This document shows, one piece after another, positions 23,551-32,769 of a DNA stretch of 43,054 nt. Each line of letters starts with the position of its first letter. Position 1 is the stretch's first letter. Source of the DNA: JAYRGC01 sp041908065 (GTDB taxonomy: Bacteria; Pseudomonadota; Alphaproteobacteria; UBA9219). The notes below the pieces were generated by a model that was not told the origin of the DNA, did not search any database, and saw nothing but the letters and a program-made list of their open reading frames with translations. The translations under genes and the position numbers were made by a program. The stretch is taken from positions 1 to 43,054 of the forward strand of contig JAYRGC010000003.1 of NCBI GenBank assembly GCA_041908065.1, given 5' to 3'.

Positions 23551-24447
23551 TTACCGCTTTCCGGCCTTGACGGGAACGGCGTAACCGCCCAGCGGCATCA
23601 GATGCTGCATTCGGCTGCCCAACATGGCGCGTAGGCGGGAGATGCGGGTGTCGTTGCGTCCGACGAAGCCGTCGACCTCGACCATGAAAAGCATCGGTGA
23701 CGAGCCGCCGCGCCCCGCCTGATGGGAAAACAACTGGCGCAGTTTGTATCCGGCCTTGCCTATAAGGCGGCGCATTTCGGCTTCTGGGACGTGGACGCAT
23801 TGCATGGCGAGGAAGCTGCGATCGTCTCCGGTAAGCTCGGGGTACAGCTTGCCCAGCACGAAGCCGGTCGGCATGGAGTGGCGGGCGTTTGATCGTCCAG
23901 CCTTCATTATCTCGAAAGGAACGGTGGCGAACACGGTTATCGCGTTGGTCTTATCGGCGGCCAGCGTTTGCCACCACGAATCCTTCTCGCCTTGCTGCGG
24001 AGCCGGAAGCACTGCGAACGTGGCTTTGCCGGACTGGATCGCCTTGATGGCGGCTTGGGATGTCGCGGATTCGATCAGCGGAGTGTAGGAACCGAAGTAA
24101 TCGCGAGTTATATCCCACAGATCCTCCCCTTTGTCCTTGGCGTATACCGCGACCTTGAACTGTCCCTCCATCATGGTGAAGGCCGAGATCATCTCGCGCC
24201 ACAGGCGAACGATCAAGCCGTCCGGTATTTTTCCTTGAGGGCGGCTTAGCAAAGCGCGCACCATCGTGGCTTCGCGCCCGGGGCGCAAGAATATTTGCTG
24301 CTTGCCTTTGAGTTTCCGCACCTGATCGATGATCTCGGCGCGGTCGCGCAGGATGTCGTGGATCGCCACGTCCATTTTGTCTATGCGCGCCCGAAAATCG
24401 GCCAACGCTTGCTTGTCCGTATTCATAGTGCCTTGATTGATTGGCAT
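23551..24447 (-). CDS. Chorismate mutase (AroQ type) with C-terminal domain
   Basis: The N-terminal 90 residues are an AroQ helical chorismate mutase domain. Visible are FRARIDKMDVAIHDILRDRAEII, the K-x3-Q loop, RPGREATMVRALLSRPQG and LIVRLWREMISAF, which hold the charged residues that bind chorismate. The enzyme converts chorismate to prephenate for Phe/Tyr synthesis. The remaining 190 residues resemble a degenerate prephenate dehydratase-like bilobed domain, followed by a segment with KAGYKLRQLF. I cannot confirm dehydratase activity, because the usual threonine-containing motif was not seen. Two starts are plausible: ATG 24447 with ggggaaa eight bases upstream, or ATG 24426 (MNTDKQ) with a close aagg. 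A class II DAHP synthase of the same pathway is at 37169 but is not linked. Confidence 0.85.
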   Translation of the reverse strand: MPINQGTMNTDKQALADFRARIDKMDVAIHDILRDRAEIIDQVRKLKGKQQIFLRPGREATMVRALLSRPQGKIPDGLIVRLWREMISAFTMMEGQFKVAVYAKDKGEDLWDITRDYFGSYTPLIESATSQAAIKAIQSGKATFAVLPAPQQGEKDSWWQTLAADKTNAITVFATVPFEIMKAGRSNARHSMPTGFVLGKLYPELTGDDRSFLAMQCVHVPEAEMRRLIGKAGYKLRQLFSHQAGRGGSSPMLFMVEVDGFVGRNDTRISRLRAMLGSRMQHLMPLGGYAVPVKAGKR

Positions 24448-24550
24448 GTGGACGGTTTCCCCGCAAATCTGGTAAAGCGATAAACGCCGAGGGCGTTCGC
24501 TCTGACAACCGGCTGATTTTACAGCAATTCCGCCAAAATACAAACCCGCT

Positions 24551-26188
24551 TTATCGGCGGGGAGGGCGCAAATCCTTAACCACGCTCAAAAGCGCGCCGT
24601 CGCGCTCTATCCTAATGATTTCCTTGCCTTCCCGCATTTTTTGGCAGCCCCAGCGGGTGGTGGAGAGGAAGAAATCTGCCTCTCGGTTGGCTTCTACGGC
24701 GTCGTAGTCCGGAGGCAGGTAGATGGTGGCCGAAGACCATGGGCCGCAAATAGCCAAACGGTACAGCTTGCCCGACGGCACGCCGCCTTCGTTGTCCACA
24801 TATTCGCGCAGGCGTTCCGCCGCTTCCTTGAACGAGCTGCCCCAATAATCCAGCTCGTACTTGCCTTCGATGCCCTTCACGCCGCCGCTGCTTCGGTTCG
24901 CGTATATGTATTCGTAAGGATGCAGCCGAACCATGTCGGCCACGACTTGAACCGCCGCCAGAAAAGCCGTCAGCGCGGCGATGGCCGCCACTGCTTGCGC
25001 TGTCTTGCGGCGGCGCGGATCGCCCGTTCCCGCCGATAGGAGCAAAGCCGCCGTTCGTTTTACCCCTATCGCCGCGACGACGCACAGGGGAGGAAGAATA
25101 AAGATGAAATGGCGCGCCGCGTCGTAAAGTGCCGGATGGCGAAAAACCGCGTAAAGCACCGGAAAAGATACCGTCAGCATGATAAGGAACAGCGCATATT
25201 TGTCCCGTCCCACAGCGCTCCACGGCAAGGCCAGCAACCCCAATCCAATTAAGGCCAAATGCAGCTCCGGCAGTTGGATCGCGAAATACAGCGGCAGATA
25301 CGTCCACGGTAAATCAGTGGACATGTATATTTTTCCGTCCAGCAGCACTTCCACCGCCTGAGGGAAATTGCTGAAGCGGAAAAACGCGTCGATCGGATTG
25401 GTGATAGGATTCTCGTGCGCCCACGGCCAGCACAGCAGCATGGCCAGATAAGCGATGATCGACATCGCGGCAGTCACCCAGAAGGGGCGAAGCCATGCCT
25501 TCGCCATTTCGGCGGAAAGCTGCGGCTTATGCCCGCAAGCCGCGATGCGCCGCGCATGGGTAAAATCGACGACAGTTCTCAAGGCGATAGTTATGCCCCA
25601 CCAAGCCAGCAACAGAACTCCGCCGACGCGCCCGCCCATAGTCAAGCCCAGCAGCAATCCGGTCTTGACCACGGTTTTGCCGCGCAGGCGGGGAAACTCG
25701 CGCAAGCCCTTGGCCATGAAGTACAGCGTCCAAACGATTCCGGCGGCAAAGGGAATGTCCTTGGGATTGTTGAACATGTGCCCGTAATACATAGGCGTAG
25801 TCGCCAGCAGGGCTATCGCCAGCAAGCCTGTTCCGCCGCCTCCCAGCAACCGCCCCAGCCGCCATGTTCCCCATAGCCCCAACAGCCCGAACAGCGCGTT
25901 CAAAAGGTGGCGGGTTTGGTAGAGATCAACGGGCGACCAAGCGTTGACCAGCGCGGCCAGCCCGTCGAACAGGCCGCCGTAAAGGTAAAGATTGAATATC
26001 TCGCCGTACCGCCTGTCGGTGAAGCCGGAGATGTAGTAGTCGAATATGGCCAGCCCGTATTGGTTCTGAATCTCCTCGTCCCAACTGACTCCGTAATCGC
26101 GAAAGGTAAACAACGCCGCCGCCGCGACCGCGAGCATCAACGCGCGGGCGGCGATAGCGTATAAATTTTCTTTCGGTATTGGAACCAT
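24551..26188 (-). CDS. GT39-like multi-pass membrane glycosyltransferase
   Basis: This protein of about 545 aa has an ArnT/PMT-like layout: ten or so membrane helices and a first periplasmic loop with acidic residues (FRDYGVSWDEEIQNQYG, where the D-E pair is the probable catalytic site). HMFNNPKDIPFAAGIVW and RHPALYDAARHFIFILPPL are also seen, and a C-terminal soluble domain follows. Enzymes of this class move a sugar from a polyprenyl phosphate donor to a lipid or protein in the periplasm. The acceptor is unknown. ATG 26188 (MVPIPKEN) is preferred because agga sits six bases upstream; ATG 26206 is in frame but lacks a ribosome site. The gene is 103 bases upstream of the chorismate mutase gene on the same strand and divergent from mfd. 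Confidence 0.82.
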   Translation of the reverse strand: MVPIPKENLYAIAARALMLAVAAAALFTFRDYGVSWDEEIQNQYGLAIFDYYISGFTDRRYGEIFNLYLYGGLFDGLAALVNAWSPVDLYQTRHLLNALFGLLGLWGTWRLGRLLGGGGTGLLAIALLATTPMYYGHMFNNPKDIPFAAGIVWTLYFMAKGLREFPRLRGKTVVKTGLLLGLTMGGRVGGVLLLAWWGITIALRTVVDFTHARRIAACGHKPQLSAEMAKAWLRPFWVTAAMSIIAYLAMLLCWPWAHENPITNPIDAFFRFSNFPQAVEVLLDGKIYMSTDLPWTYLPLYFAIQLPELHLALIGLGLLALPWSAVGRDKYALFLIMLTVSFPVLYAVFRHPALYDAARHFIFILPPLCVVAAIGVKRTAALLLSAGTGDPRRRKTAQAVAAIAALTAFLAAVQVVADMVRLHPYEYIYANRSSGGVKGIEGKYELDYWGSSFKEAAERLREYVDNEGGVPSGKLYRLAICGPWSSATIYLPPDYDAVEANREADFFLSTTRWGCQKMREGKEIIRIERDGALLSVVKDLRPPRR

Positions 26189-26267
26189 GCCCATTCCTAA
26201 AGCCATTTGCAGGAGCCATTATACCGATATTTGCTTCATATCATATCTTGGTTTTTTTGGGGGGGGC

Positions 26268-26416
26268 GTCATTGCGAGCGTCGCCCTTGCGACGCGAAGC
26301 AATCCAGAGCCGTTGCTCCATGACTCTGGATTGCTTCGCGGCCTGAAGAAGGCCGCTCGCAATGACAGCTTTTGGCTGTGGCTGCAAAATTACCCACCCG
26401 TTTTGGGTGAGAGCCC
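26268..26416. repeat. Two-arm palindromic repeat in divergent gap before mfd
   Basis: The core 26268-26366 is a left arm with a gcgtcgcccttgcgacgc loop type, the spacer agccgttgctccatgact, and a right arm with the tgaagaa loop. It is followed by acagcttttggctgt (26365-26379) and the outer flank aaaattacccacccgtttt (26387 onward), which is the inverted form of the flank seen at 2987 and 17413. It sits between two divergent genes, unlike most other copies. A run of G and T precedes it at 26251-26266. No gene is seen in 26207-26491. Confidence 0.85.
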
Positions 26417-26491
26417 CCTTTTTCTATTGCCCAAAGCCGAGGAAAGGCCGATTTTCTCCGCCGCCGAAGAGAAAAATATCAGGGAGAGCAG

Positions 26492-29400
26492 ATGTTCGCC
26501 GCCCAGTTTGACATAGACGCGCCTTCGCGGATCGTTTTGGCCGGATCTCCCGAAGGCCATGACGCGCGAGTGGTGGCCGATATCGCTTTGCGGACGCACG
26601 GCGCGCCCTTGCTGGTAGTCCTCGGCGACGACGTGCGGGCGGCGGCGATGGCCGAGGCCTTGGCTTTTTTCGCGCCGCATCTTGAAGTCATCAATTTCCC
26701 CGCTTGGGATTGCCTGCCTTACGACCGAGTTTCGCCGCATCCCGACATAATGGGGCAAAGGCTGTCCGCGTTGGCGCGGCTGTTACGGCCATTCGCCGCG
26801 CCCGCCGTCCTGTTGACCACGGTTGCCGCCGTTTCCCAACGGGTTTTGCCGCCCCATGCGATAGGCGACGCCGTTTTGGACATACGGGTGGGCGGCGAGC
26901 TTAAGGTGGAGAAGCTGCGCGGCTTCCTTTCCGCCAACGGATACGTCAACGCCGGCACAGTGCGCGAAGCGGGGGAGTTCGCGGTGCGCGGCGGGATCGT
27001 CGATATTTTCCCCTCCGGCCACGAGGCTCCGGCGCGGATAGATTTTTTCGGCGACGAGGTGGAATCCCTGCGCCTATTCGATCCCTTGACCCAAACCACG
27101 ACCGAAAAAACCGACGTTTTGCTCGTGCGGCCTATATCCGAAGCGATGCTGGGCGAAAAGGCCGCGGCGGTTTTCCGAACCTCCTACCGCGAGGCTTTCG
27201 GCGCGGTTACCGACGGCGATCCTCTGTACGCCGCCGTCACGGCGGGGCGGAAATTCCCCGGAACCGAACACTGGTTGCCTTTGTTTCACGAAAACGGATT
27301 GGCCGCATTGTTCGATTATCTGCCGCGATCTCCGGTCGTGCTGGATTGGCAAATCGACGAAGCCTTGGCCGCCCGCCGCCAGCAAGTGGCGGATTTCTAC
27401 CAAGCGCGTGTGGCCTCCTTGTCCGTTGCCGCCAAAGACCGCCGTTCCGCGTCCGGCGGCGGCGCAGCGGTCTATAAGCCATTGCCGCCGGAAAGAATGC
27501 ACATCGGCGAGGAGGAATGGAACGCTCTGTTGAGCGTCCGCGCCGTCGGTTGCCTGTCGCCGTTCGCGCCTGCCGATAACGACGCTCCAGCCGCGGCTTC
27601 CGCCATCGACGCGGGCGGCGTGCGCGGGCGCGATTTCAGCGCGGCGCGGAACGAGCAGGAAGCCAACCTTTACGCCGCCTTCCGCGAATACGCCCGCGAG
27701 CATCAGGCTGCCGGACGGCGGGTTGCTATCGCCTGCTACAGCAACGGCTCGGCGGAGCGTTTGTCCGGAATGTTGCGAAAGCACGGAATAGATTCCTTCG
27801 GGGAGGCGCGGACGTGGGAGGAAGCGCGGAAGCTAGATAACCGCCTGATTCCCGCCGTCATCCTCGGCATCGCCCACGGCTTTGTCGCCAAGGATTTGGC
27901 TGTGGCGACGGAGCAGGATCTGCTGGGCGATCGCATGATCCGCCGCGCCCGCCCGCGTCGGGCTTCGAGCGGCTTCCGCCTTGAACTTGGCTCCCTGAAC
28001 GCCGGAGATTTCGTCGTCCACGCCGAACACGGCATAGGGCGTTACGAAGGGTTGGAGGCCATCGCCGCGCTTGGCATGGCGCACGATTGCGTAAAGCTGG
28101 TGTACGACGGCGGCGACAGGTTGTTCGTGCCGGTCGAAAACATGGAGGTTTTAAGCCGCTACGCCTCGGCGGACAGCGGCGCGGTGCTGGACAAGCTGGG
28201 CGGCGTGGCGTGGCAGTCCCGAAAAGCCCGCGTGAAAAAGCGGCTGCTAGATATGGCCGAAGTCCTGCTTAAAATCGCCGCTGAACGCCAAACCAAGGCC
28301 GGAGAGCTGGTGGAGGCCCCCGAAGACGCCTATCAGGAATTCGCGGCGCGTTTCCCTTATCCTGAAACCGAGGATCAGGAACGTGCCATTCGCGACGTTT
28401 TGCAGGATTTGGCGAGCGGCCGCCCGATGGACAGGCTGGTGTGCGGCGATGTCGGCTTCGGCAAAACCGAGGTCGCTTTGCGCGCCGCCTTCGCCGCCGT
28501 GATGTCGGGATTGCAAGTGGCGGTGGTCGTTCCCACCACGCTTTTGGCGCGCCAGCATTTTCGGAATTTTTCCCAGAGGTTTGCCGGAACTCCGGTGCGC
28601 GTGGCGCAGTTGTCGCGCATGGTTTCCGCCGCCGAAACCAAGCGCGTCCGAGATATGATGAAAGAAGGCTTGGTGGACATAGTGGTCGGCACGCACGCCT
28701 TGTTGGGCGGCGACGTAGGCTTTGCTCGTCTCGGCCTGATGATCGTGGACGAGGAACAGCATTTCGGCGTGAAGCAGAAGGAGCGGCTGAAGCAGCTTCG
28801 CGCCGACGTCCACGTCTTGACGCTGACGGCGACGCCCATCCCGCGCACGTTGCAGCTGGCGATGGCGGGAGTTCGGGAGCTTAGCCTTATCGCCACCCCG
28901 CCCATCGATCGCCTCGCGGTTCGCACTTCCGTCCTGCCCTACGATCCGGTAGTGCTGCGCGAGGCCTTGATGCGCGAACACTATCGCGGCGGCCAGAGCT
29001 TTTACGTTTGCCCCCGCATAGAGGATCTGTCGGCGGTGGCCGCTTCATTGCGCGATCTGGTTCCAGAAATAAAATTGACGCAGGCGCATGGCCGCATGGG
29101 GGCGGGCGAACTCGACGACATAATGACGGCCTTCGACGCCGGAGATTTCGGGATATTGCTCGCGACCAACATCGTGGAATCCGGCTTGGACATTCCCAAC
29201 GCCAATACCATCGTTATCCATCGCGCCGATATGTTCGGTCTGGCGCAGTTGTACCAGTTGCGGGGACGGGTAGGGCGCGCCAAACAGCGCGGCTACGCCT
29301 ATCTTACCTATGCCCCCGACGCGCCGTTGTCGGAAACGGCGCAAAGGCGGCTGGAGGTCATCCAGACCCTCGACCAGCTGGGCGCGGGCTTCCAGCTGGC

Positions 29401-30034
29401 CAGCCACGACATGGACATTCGCGGAGCCGGAAATCTTCTGGGCGAGGAGCAATCCGGCCACATCCGTGAAGTCGGCATCGAGTTGTACCAGCAAATGCTG
29501 GAAGACGCCGTGGCGACAGCCCGCGCCGCGAGCGGGAAGGGCGGCGGGGAAAAACTCGTCGGTAACGAAGTCGACGGCGGCGGCGAGCGGTGGACGCCCC
29601 AGATAAACGTCGGCCTGTCGGTGATGATCCCCGAAACCTACGTTTCGGATCTGAACGTGCGGCTGGGGCTGTACCGCCGTTTGGCCGACGCGGCGGACAA
29701 GGCGGAAACCGAATCTATCGCCGCCGAAATGACCGATCGCTTCGGTCCCTTGCCCGCGGAAACCGAAAATCTTCTGGCTACCGTGAATATCAAGCAGCTA
29801 TGCCGCCGCGCCGGAATCTCGCGTGTCGACGCAGGCGCGCGAGGGGCTGTCTTGTCTTTCCACAACGACACCTTCTCCCGCCCTGATAGGCTGGTCGCGT
29901 GGATAGCGTCACAATCCGGCACGGCCAAGCTCCGCCCCGATCATAAATTGGTGATGATGCGGGCATGGGACGACTTGTCCGCCCGCATCGCCGGAGTTGA
30001 AAGAATCCTGAAGGAACTGGCCGAGATGGTTTAA
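26492..30034 (+). CDS. mfd: Transcription-repair coupling factor Mfd
   Basis: Mfd removes RNA polymerase stalled at DNA damage and recruits UvrA. The 1180-aa protein has the full domain series: a UvrB-like N-terminal half (ending about 390), a CarD-like RNA polymerase interaction domain (about 490-560, GDFVVHAEHGIGRYEGLE), superfamily 2 helicase motor domains and a C-terminal UvrA-masking domain. Walker A is GDVGFGKT (652-659), the DEEQ box is at 753-756, and motif III follows as LTLTATPIPRTLQ. The RecG-like SGLDIPNANTIVIHRAD and QLRGRVGRAKQRGYAYL are clear. Start 26492 has ggagag upstream. It is complete and shows no frameshift. It stands alone, with repeats on both sides. Confidence 0.98.
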   Translation: MFAAQFDIDAPSRIVLAGSPEGHDARVVADIALRTHGAPLLVVLGDDVRAAAMAEALAFFAPHLEVINFPAWDCLPYDRVSPHPDIMGQRLSALARLLRPFAAPAVLLTTVAAVSQRVLPPHAIGDAVLDIRVGGELKVEKLRGFLSANGYVNAGTVREAGEFAVRGGIVDIFPSGHEAPARIDFFGDEVESLRLFDPLTQTTTEKTDVLLVRPISEAMLGEKAAAVFRTSYREAFGAVTDGDPLYAAVTAGRKFPGTEHWLPLFHENGLAALFDYLPRSPVVLDWQIDEALAARRQQVADFYQARVASLSVAAKDRRSASGGGAAVYKPLPPERMHIGEEEWNALLSVRAVGCLSPFAPADNDAPAAASAIDAGGVRGRDFSAARNEQEANLYAAFREYAREHQAAGRRVAIACYSNGSAERLSGMLRKHGIDSFGEARTWEEARKLDNRLIPAVILGIAHGFVAKDLAVATEQDLLGDRMIRRARPRRASSGFRLELGSLNAGDFVVHAEHGIGRYEGLEAIAALGMAHDCVKLVYDGGDRLFVPVENMEVLSRYASADSGAVLDKLGGVAWQSRKARVKKRLLDMAEVLLKIAAERQTKAGELVEAPEDAYQEFAARFPYPETEDQERAIRDVLQDLASGRPMDRLVCGDVGFGKTEVALRAAFAAVMSGLQVAVVVPTTLLARQHFRNFSQRFAGTPVRVAQLSRMVSAAETKRVRDMMKEGLVDIVVGTHALLGGDVGFARLGLMIVDEEQHFGVKQKERLKQLRADVHVLTLTATPIPRTLQLAMAGVRELSLIATPPIDRLAVRTSVLPYDPVVLREALMREHYRGGQSFYVCPRIEDLSAVAASLRDLVPEIKLTQAHGRMGAGELDDIMTAFDAGDFGILLATNIVESGLDIPNANTIVIHRADMFGLAQLYQLRGRVGRAKQRGYAYLTYAPDAPLSETAQRRLEVIQTLDQLGAGFQLASHDMDIRGAGNLLGEEQSGHIREVGIELYQQMLEDAVATARAASGKGGGEKLVGNEVDGGGERWTPQINVGLSVMIPETYVSDLNVRLGLYRRLADAADKAETESIAAEMTDRFGPLPAETENLLATVNIKQLCRRAGISRVDAGARGAVLSFHNDTFSRPDRLVAWIASQSGTAKLRPDHKLVMMRAWDDLSARIAGVERILKELAEMV

Positions 30035-30039
30035 CTGTT

Positions 30040-30195
30040 GTCATTGCGAGCGGCCTTCTTCAGGCCGCGAAGCAATCCAGAGTCGTTGCAAGCCGTGGTT
30101 CGTATTTGCGCTGTATCGATCCGACTCACGACAACGTTAAACGCCGTCTATACTAATAGTGTGGCGGCTCGCATACGGCCTTTGGCCGTCTGCTT
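30040..30195. repeat. Broken palindromic repeat after mfd
   Basis: A left arm with the cggccttcttcaggccg loop type runs from 30040 to about 30084, right after the mfd stop. The rest of the element is disrupted by about 70 bases of unrelated sequence. It resumes at about 30161 with gtggcggctcgca and the palindrome acggcctttggccgt (30175-30189). It lies between mfd and a convergent small gene. It appears to be a decayed copy. Confidence 0.7.
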
Positions 30196-30220
30196 CGACA
30201 GCTGTTATGCAAGAGGTATA

Positions 30221-30538
30221 TTACTCCGCCATTTCCACCAGCAGGCGGATGACCGGTTCGTAATGTTCCGATTTCAGGCATTTGATGTTGGGAACCGAAA
30301 AGCGATCCGCTATTTCGCGTTCGATCGCGAACTCGCTTTGTCCGGAGGTGTGGGCGACGTATGCTACCAACGCCGAAATCGATGTGGCTTCGTTCTTATT
30401 CATAGCGCCTTCCATGCCTCCGCCGTGTTTCATCCAATCCGCGCTTGCGCCCTTTTCGTTCATGGGCATAGATCCGTCCGTCGCGTTATTCTCTCCGGTA
30501 TGAAATCGCAGAAATCTGTTGTTGCCAGTGATAAACAT
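30221..30538 (-). CDS. Unknown 105-aa protein
   Basis: I do not recognise this protein. Its start is well supported, with aggaga seven bases before the ATG at 30538. The N-terminal 45 residues are rich in Gly, Asn and Met and look disordered (for example KHGGGMEGAMNKNE). The C-terminal 60 residues look like a compact helical domain (ALVAYVAHTSGQSEFAIEREIADRF, then KCLKSEHYEPVIRLLVEMAE). There is no signal peptide or membrane helix. A 6-bp inverted repeat (gttacc at 30565-30570, ggtaac at 30578-30583) sits upstream and could be an operator. It lies at the edge of the AT-rich accessory patch. Confidence 0.6.
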   Translation of the reverse strand: MFITGNNRFLRFHTGENNATDGSMPMNEKGASADWMKHGGGMEGAMNKNEATSISALVAYVAHTSGQSEFAIEREIADRFSVPNIKCLKSEHYEPVIRLLVEMAE

Positions 30539-30814
30539 AATATCATCTCCTAACTAACCGACCGTTACCATTTATGGGTAACTTTATACCGTATTTTGGG
30601 GGCAAAGTGGTGGCTAAAAAATACTTTCACATGCGGAAAGTGTTTGTTAAGTATGATTATTATTAAGTAACCTATCGTTAACCAAAGCAACGCCCCTGAA
30701 ACGACATAAGCATTGCAGGCTTGATTTCTCCATGAAACCAAAAAAATGTATTGCGTTTTCGATAAAATAGGTAGTAAGCTCCCTGCCATGGGTAATTGTT
30801 GAAGGTCTTGGGAC
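30539..30814. other. AT-rich intergenic region, divergent promoters
   Basis: This gap of 276 bases separates the 105-aa gene (minus) from the XRE regulator (plus). It is richer in A and T than the flanking host genes. A short inverted repeat gttacc/ggtaac lies at 30565-30583. I see no gene and no promoter match strong enough to name. Confidence 0.5.
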
Positions 30815-31465
30815 ATGTCGCAAACTATAAGCGGTGACCAGCTGCGCGCGGCGCGGGGCATGCTCGGCTGGAACAGGGGCGAACTTTCCGAAGCGGCAGG
30901 AATATCCCAAGAGACCATAAAGAACATAGAACATGGATCGTTTCACCCGCAAGAAGCGACCAAGGAAGCCATAATCCGCACCTTCGCCATGCGCGGAGTG
31001 GAGTTTACGGATTTCGAGGGGGTCAGGAAGCGCAACCAGACTGTAGTCACTTACTCGGATGTTGGCGGGTTGGTTCAATTTTTAGATGGGATGTATGAGG
31101 TTGCTAAATCTGCGTCGAAAGGCGAAATTTGTGTTTATGGGGTCGAAGATAAGGCGTTTACTGATCGTCTAGGAAAATATGCTGAGGTACATATAAAGAG
31201 AATGGCGACTCTTGGTAAGGGAGTTGTTCGTTGTATAGTTAAAAAGGGTGATAAAAATCTTAGTTGTGAATCTTATAATGAGTACCGTTATCTTGAGCCG
31301 GGGGATTTTTCGCCTGTGCCTTTTTATGTATTCGACAATAAATTCGCCGTTGTTGTTTTTGAGGGAGATTTAGGGGTTAGTATAGTTCAAATTACATCAA
31401 AGCAAGTACACGATGCTTATTTGAAACAGTTTGAATACCTGTGGAAGTTGGCTATTAAATCCTAG
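30815..31465 (+). CDS. XRE-type regulator with TrmB-like C-terminal sensor domain
   Basis: This 216-aa protein begins with a helix-turn-helix domain of the Cro/CI (XRE) class (residues 6-60: QLRAARGMLGWNRGELSEAAG, then ISQETIKNIEHG). Residues 85-215 form a second domain. Its ending (YVFDNKFAVVVFEGDLGVSIVQITSKQVHDAYLKQFEYLWKLA) recalls the sensor domains found behind HTH domains in TrmB-like regulators. The DNA changes character inside the gene: hand-counted GC is 44/60 at 30841-30900, 34/60 at 30961-31020, 24/60 at 31081-31140 and 23/60 at 31141-31200. The protein may therefore be a chimera of a host-type HTH and an acquired domain. The aminotransferase-like gene follows after 27 bases and is the likely regulatory partner. 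Confidence 0.8.
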   Translation: MSQTISGDQLRAARGMLGWNRGELSEAAGISQETIKNIEHGSFHPQEATKEAIIRTFAMRGVEFTDFEGVRKRNQTVVTYSDVGGLVQFLDGMYEVAKSASKGEICVYGVEDKAFTDRLGKYAEVHIKRMATLGKGVVRCIVKKGDKNLSCESYNEYRYLEPGDFSPVPFYVFDNKFAVVVFEGDLGVSIVQITSKQVHDAYLKQFEYLWKLAIKS

Positions 31466-31492
31466 TCGCAATGCCGTTTGGGTGTTTTTAGA

Positions 31493-32752
31493 ATGAGTGA
31501 AGTTCCATACATAGATGGCTTCTTATACGCCAATACTGCGGTACCTAAAGGTGCCCGCTCCTTTGTTTTTGCAAGTAATCCACTTGGTCCATGCGATGGT
31601 GTTAAGCAGCTTATAAGAGATAAAGCGCATCTTTTATCCGAGGGTAGATACCCTTCGGGAGATAGCGTAGCTTCGTTGAGAGATAAGCTGGCAGAAATTC
31701 ACAAAGTTTCACCATCCTCGATAATTATATCAGATGGCGGATCCAATACCATAATACAAGAAATTTTGACTAATAGGAGCGTGATTTCTGGCGGATTTGT
31801 CGTTACCCCCGAAGCTACGTTTCCCGGCGCGGCGGTTGCTGCCGGGAGAACGTCGGACATGCTACATGTTGGAGTGAGAATGCGTGGCGATTATCGTATA
31901 GATTTTTACGGTATTCGTGATGAATTAAATTATCAAGCTCAGCGGGGGGAGGCCGTCGCTGCAGTTTTTTTATGTAATCCAAATAGCCCTACAGGTAAGA
32001 TGGAAGAAACTTCCCGAGTAGTTGAGTTATCCAATAGCTTTAAAGATGTTCCCTTCATTGTTTCTGAGGCGAATATTGATGTTGTATATGCGGATGTCTT
32101 ATCGGCCAAAGGCGGCTCATTGCTTAATAACGATGGAGCTAGGAATATATTGAGGACACCAAGTGGAAATATAATTGTTACTAGAACGTTTTCTAAGGAT
32201 TTGGGGTTGGCCGGATTGCCCGGTCGCTTGGGGTATGCTGTGTGCTCTTCAGACGTTTCTGGAAGATATGCCAATAGGGATCCTTTTATCAGCCAACTGT
32301 ATGCCGAAGCCGCCATATTGGCATTGGATGATGTGGCTCATAGGAAGCGGAGTGGTGAATTTATACGTAACGAGGTTGCTAGGATATCGGAGGAATTTCG
32401 CTTTATGGGGTTTAGTCCTGTGAGTTCGGATTCTAATTTATTGCTTGTTCCGGTACCAAATTGGCTTTTTTCTGGAGATGCAGATAGATTTGCTGCTGAT
32501 CTGTGCCGCAATCATGGTGTTTGTGTGGTGGCTTGTTCTAGAAAAGAGTTTGGTAATACTATAGGTGGAACTCATATAAGAATCGCTCCGGGTACGGAAG
32601 ATGATAATGCTTTTCTCGTCTCTGCGGTTCAGAAGGTTGTTAAAGAACATCGTCCTAGGTTCTATCGGGACATTGGTAGAAGGCCACAGCCTATTTTTGG
32701 AAAAAAAGTACATACTGATGTGCCTCAATTGGCGGGTTACGCCGTCGCTTAG
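31493..32752 (+). CDS. PLP fold-type I aminotransferase-like protein, altered active site
   Basis: This 419-aa protein resembles HisC/class I-II aminotransferases. Seen are SDGGSNTIIQEIL (cofactor-phosphate loop), FLCNPNSPTGKMEE, RTFSKDLGLAGLPGRLGYAV with the PLP lysine at K235, and HIRIAPGTEDD with the substrate-carboxylate arginine R363. The strand that normally ends D-E-A-Y, giving the Asp that holds the PLP ring nitrogen and a Tyr on the PLP oxygen, here reads S191-E-A-N194. Both residues are changed, so ordinary transamination is doubtful. The gene is AT-rich with codon use unlike its neighbours, which suggests horizontal transfer. It follows the XRE regulator by 27 bases. The start is ATG 31493 (MSEVPYID), although no good ribosome site is visible. 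Its end lies 18 bases from the bioC remnant. Confidence 0.82.
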   Translation: MSEVPYIDGFLYANTAVPKGARSFVFASNPLGPCDGVKQLIRDKAHLLSEGRYPSGDSVASLRDKLAEIHKVSPSSIIISDGGSNTIIQEILTNRSVISGGFVVTPEATFPGAAVAAGRTSDMLHVGVRMRGDYRIDFYGIRDELNYQAQRGEAVAAVFLCNPNSPTGKMEETSRVVELSNSFKDVPFIVSEANIDVVYADVLSAKGGSLLNNDGARNILRTPSGNIIVTRTFSKDLGLAGLPGRLGYAVCSSDVSGRYANRDPFISQLYAEAAILALDDVAHRKRSGEFIRNEVARISEEFRFMGFSPVSSDSNLLLVPVPNWLFSGDADRFAADLCRNHGVCVVACSRKEFGNTIGGTHIRIAPGTEDDNAFLVSAVQKVVKEHRPRFYRDIGRRPQPIFGKKVHTDVPQLAGYAVA

Positions 32753-32769
32753 CTCTTTCATCTCCACCC

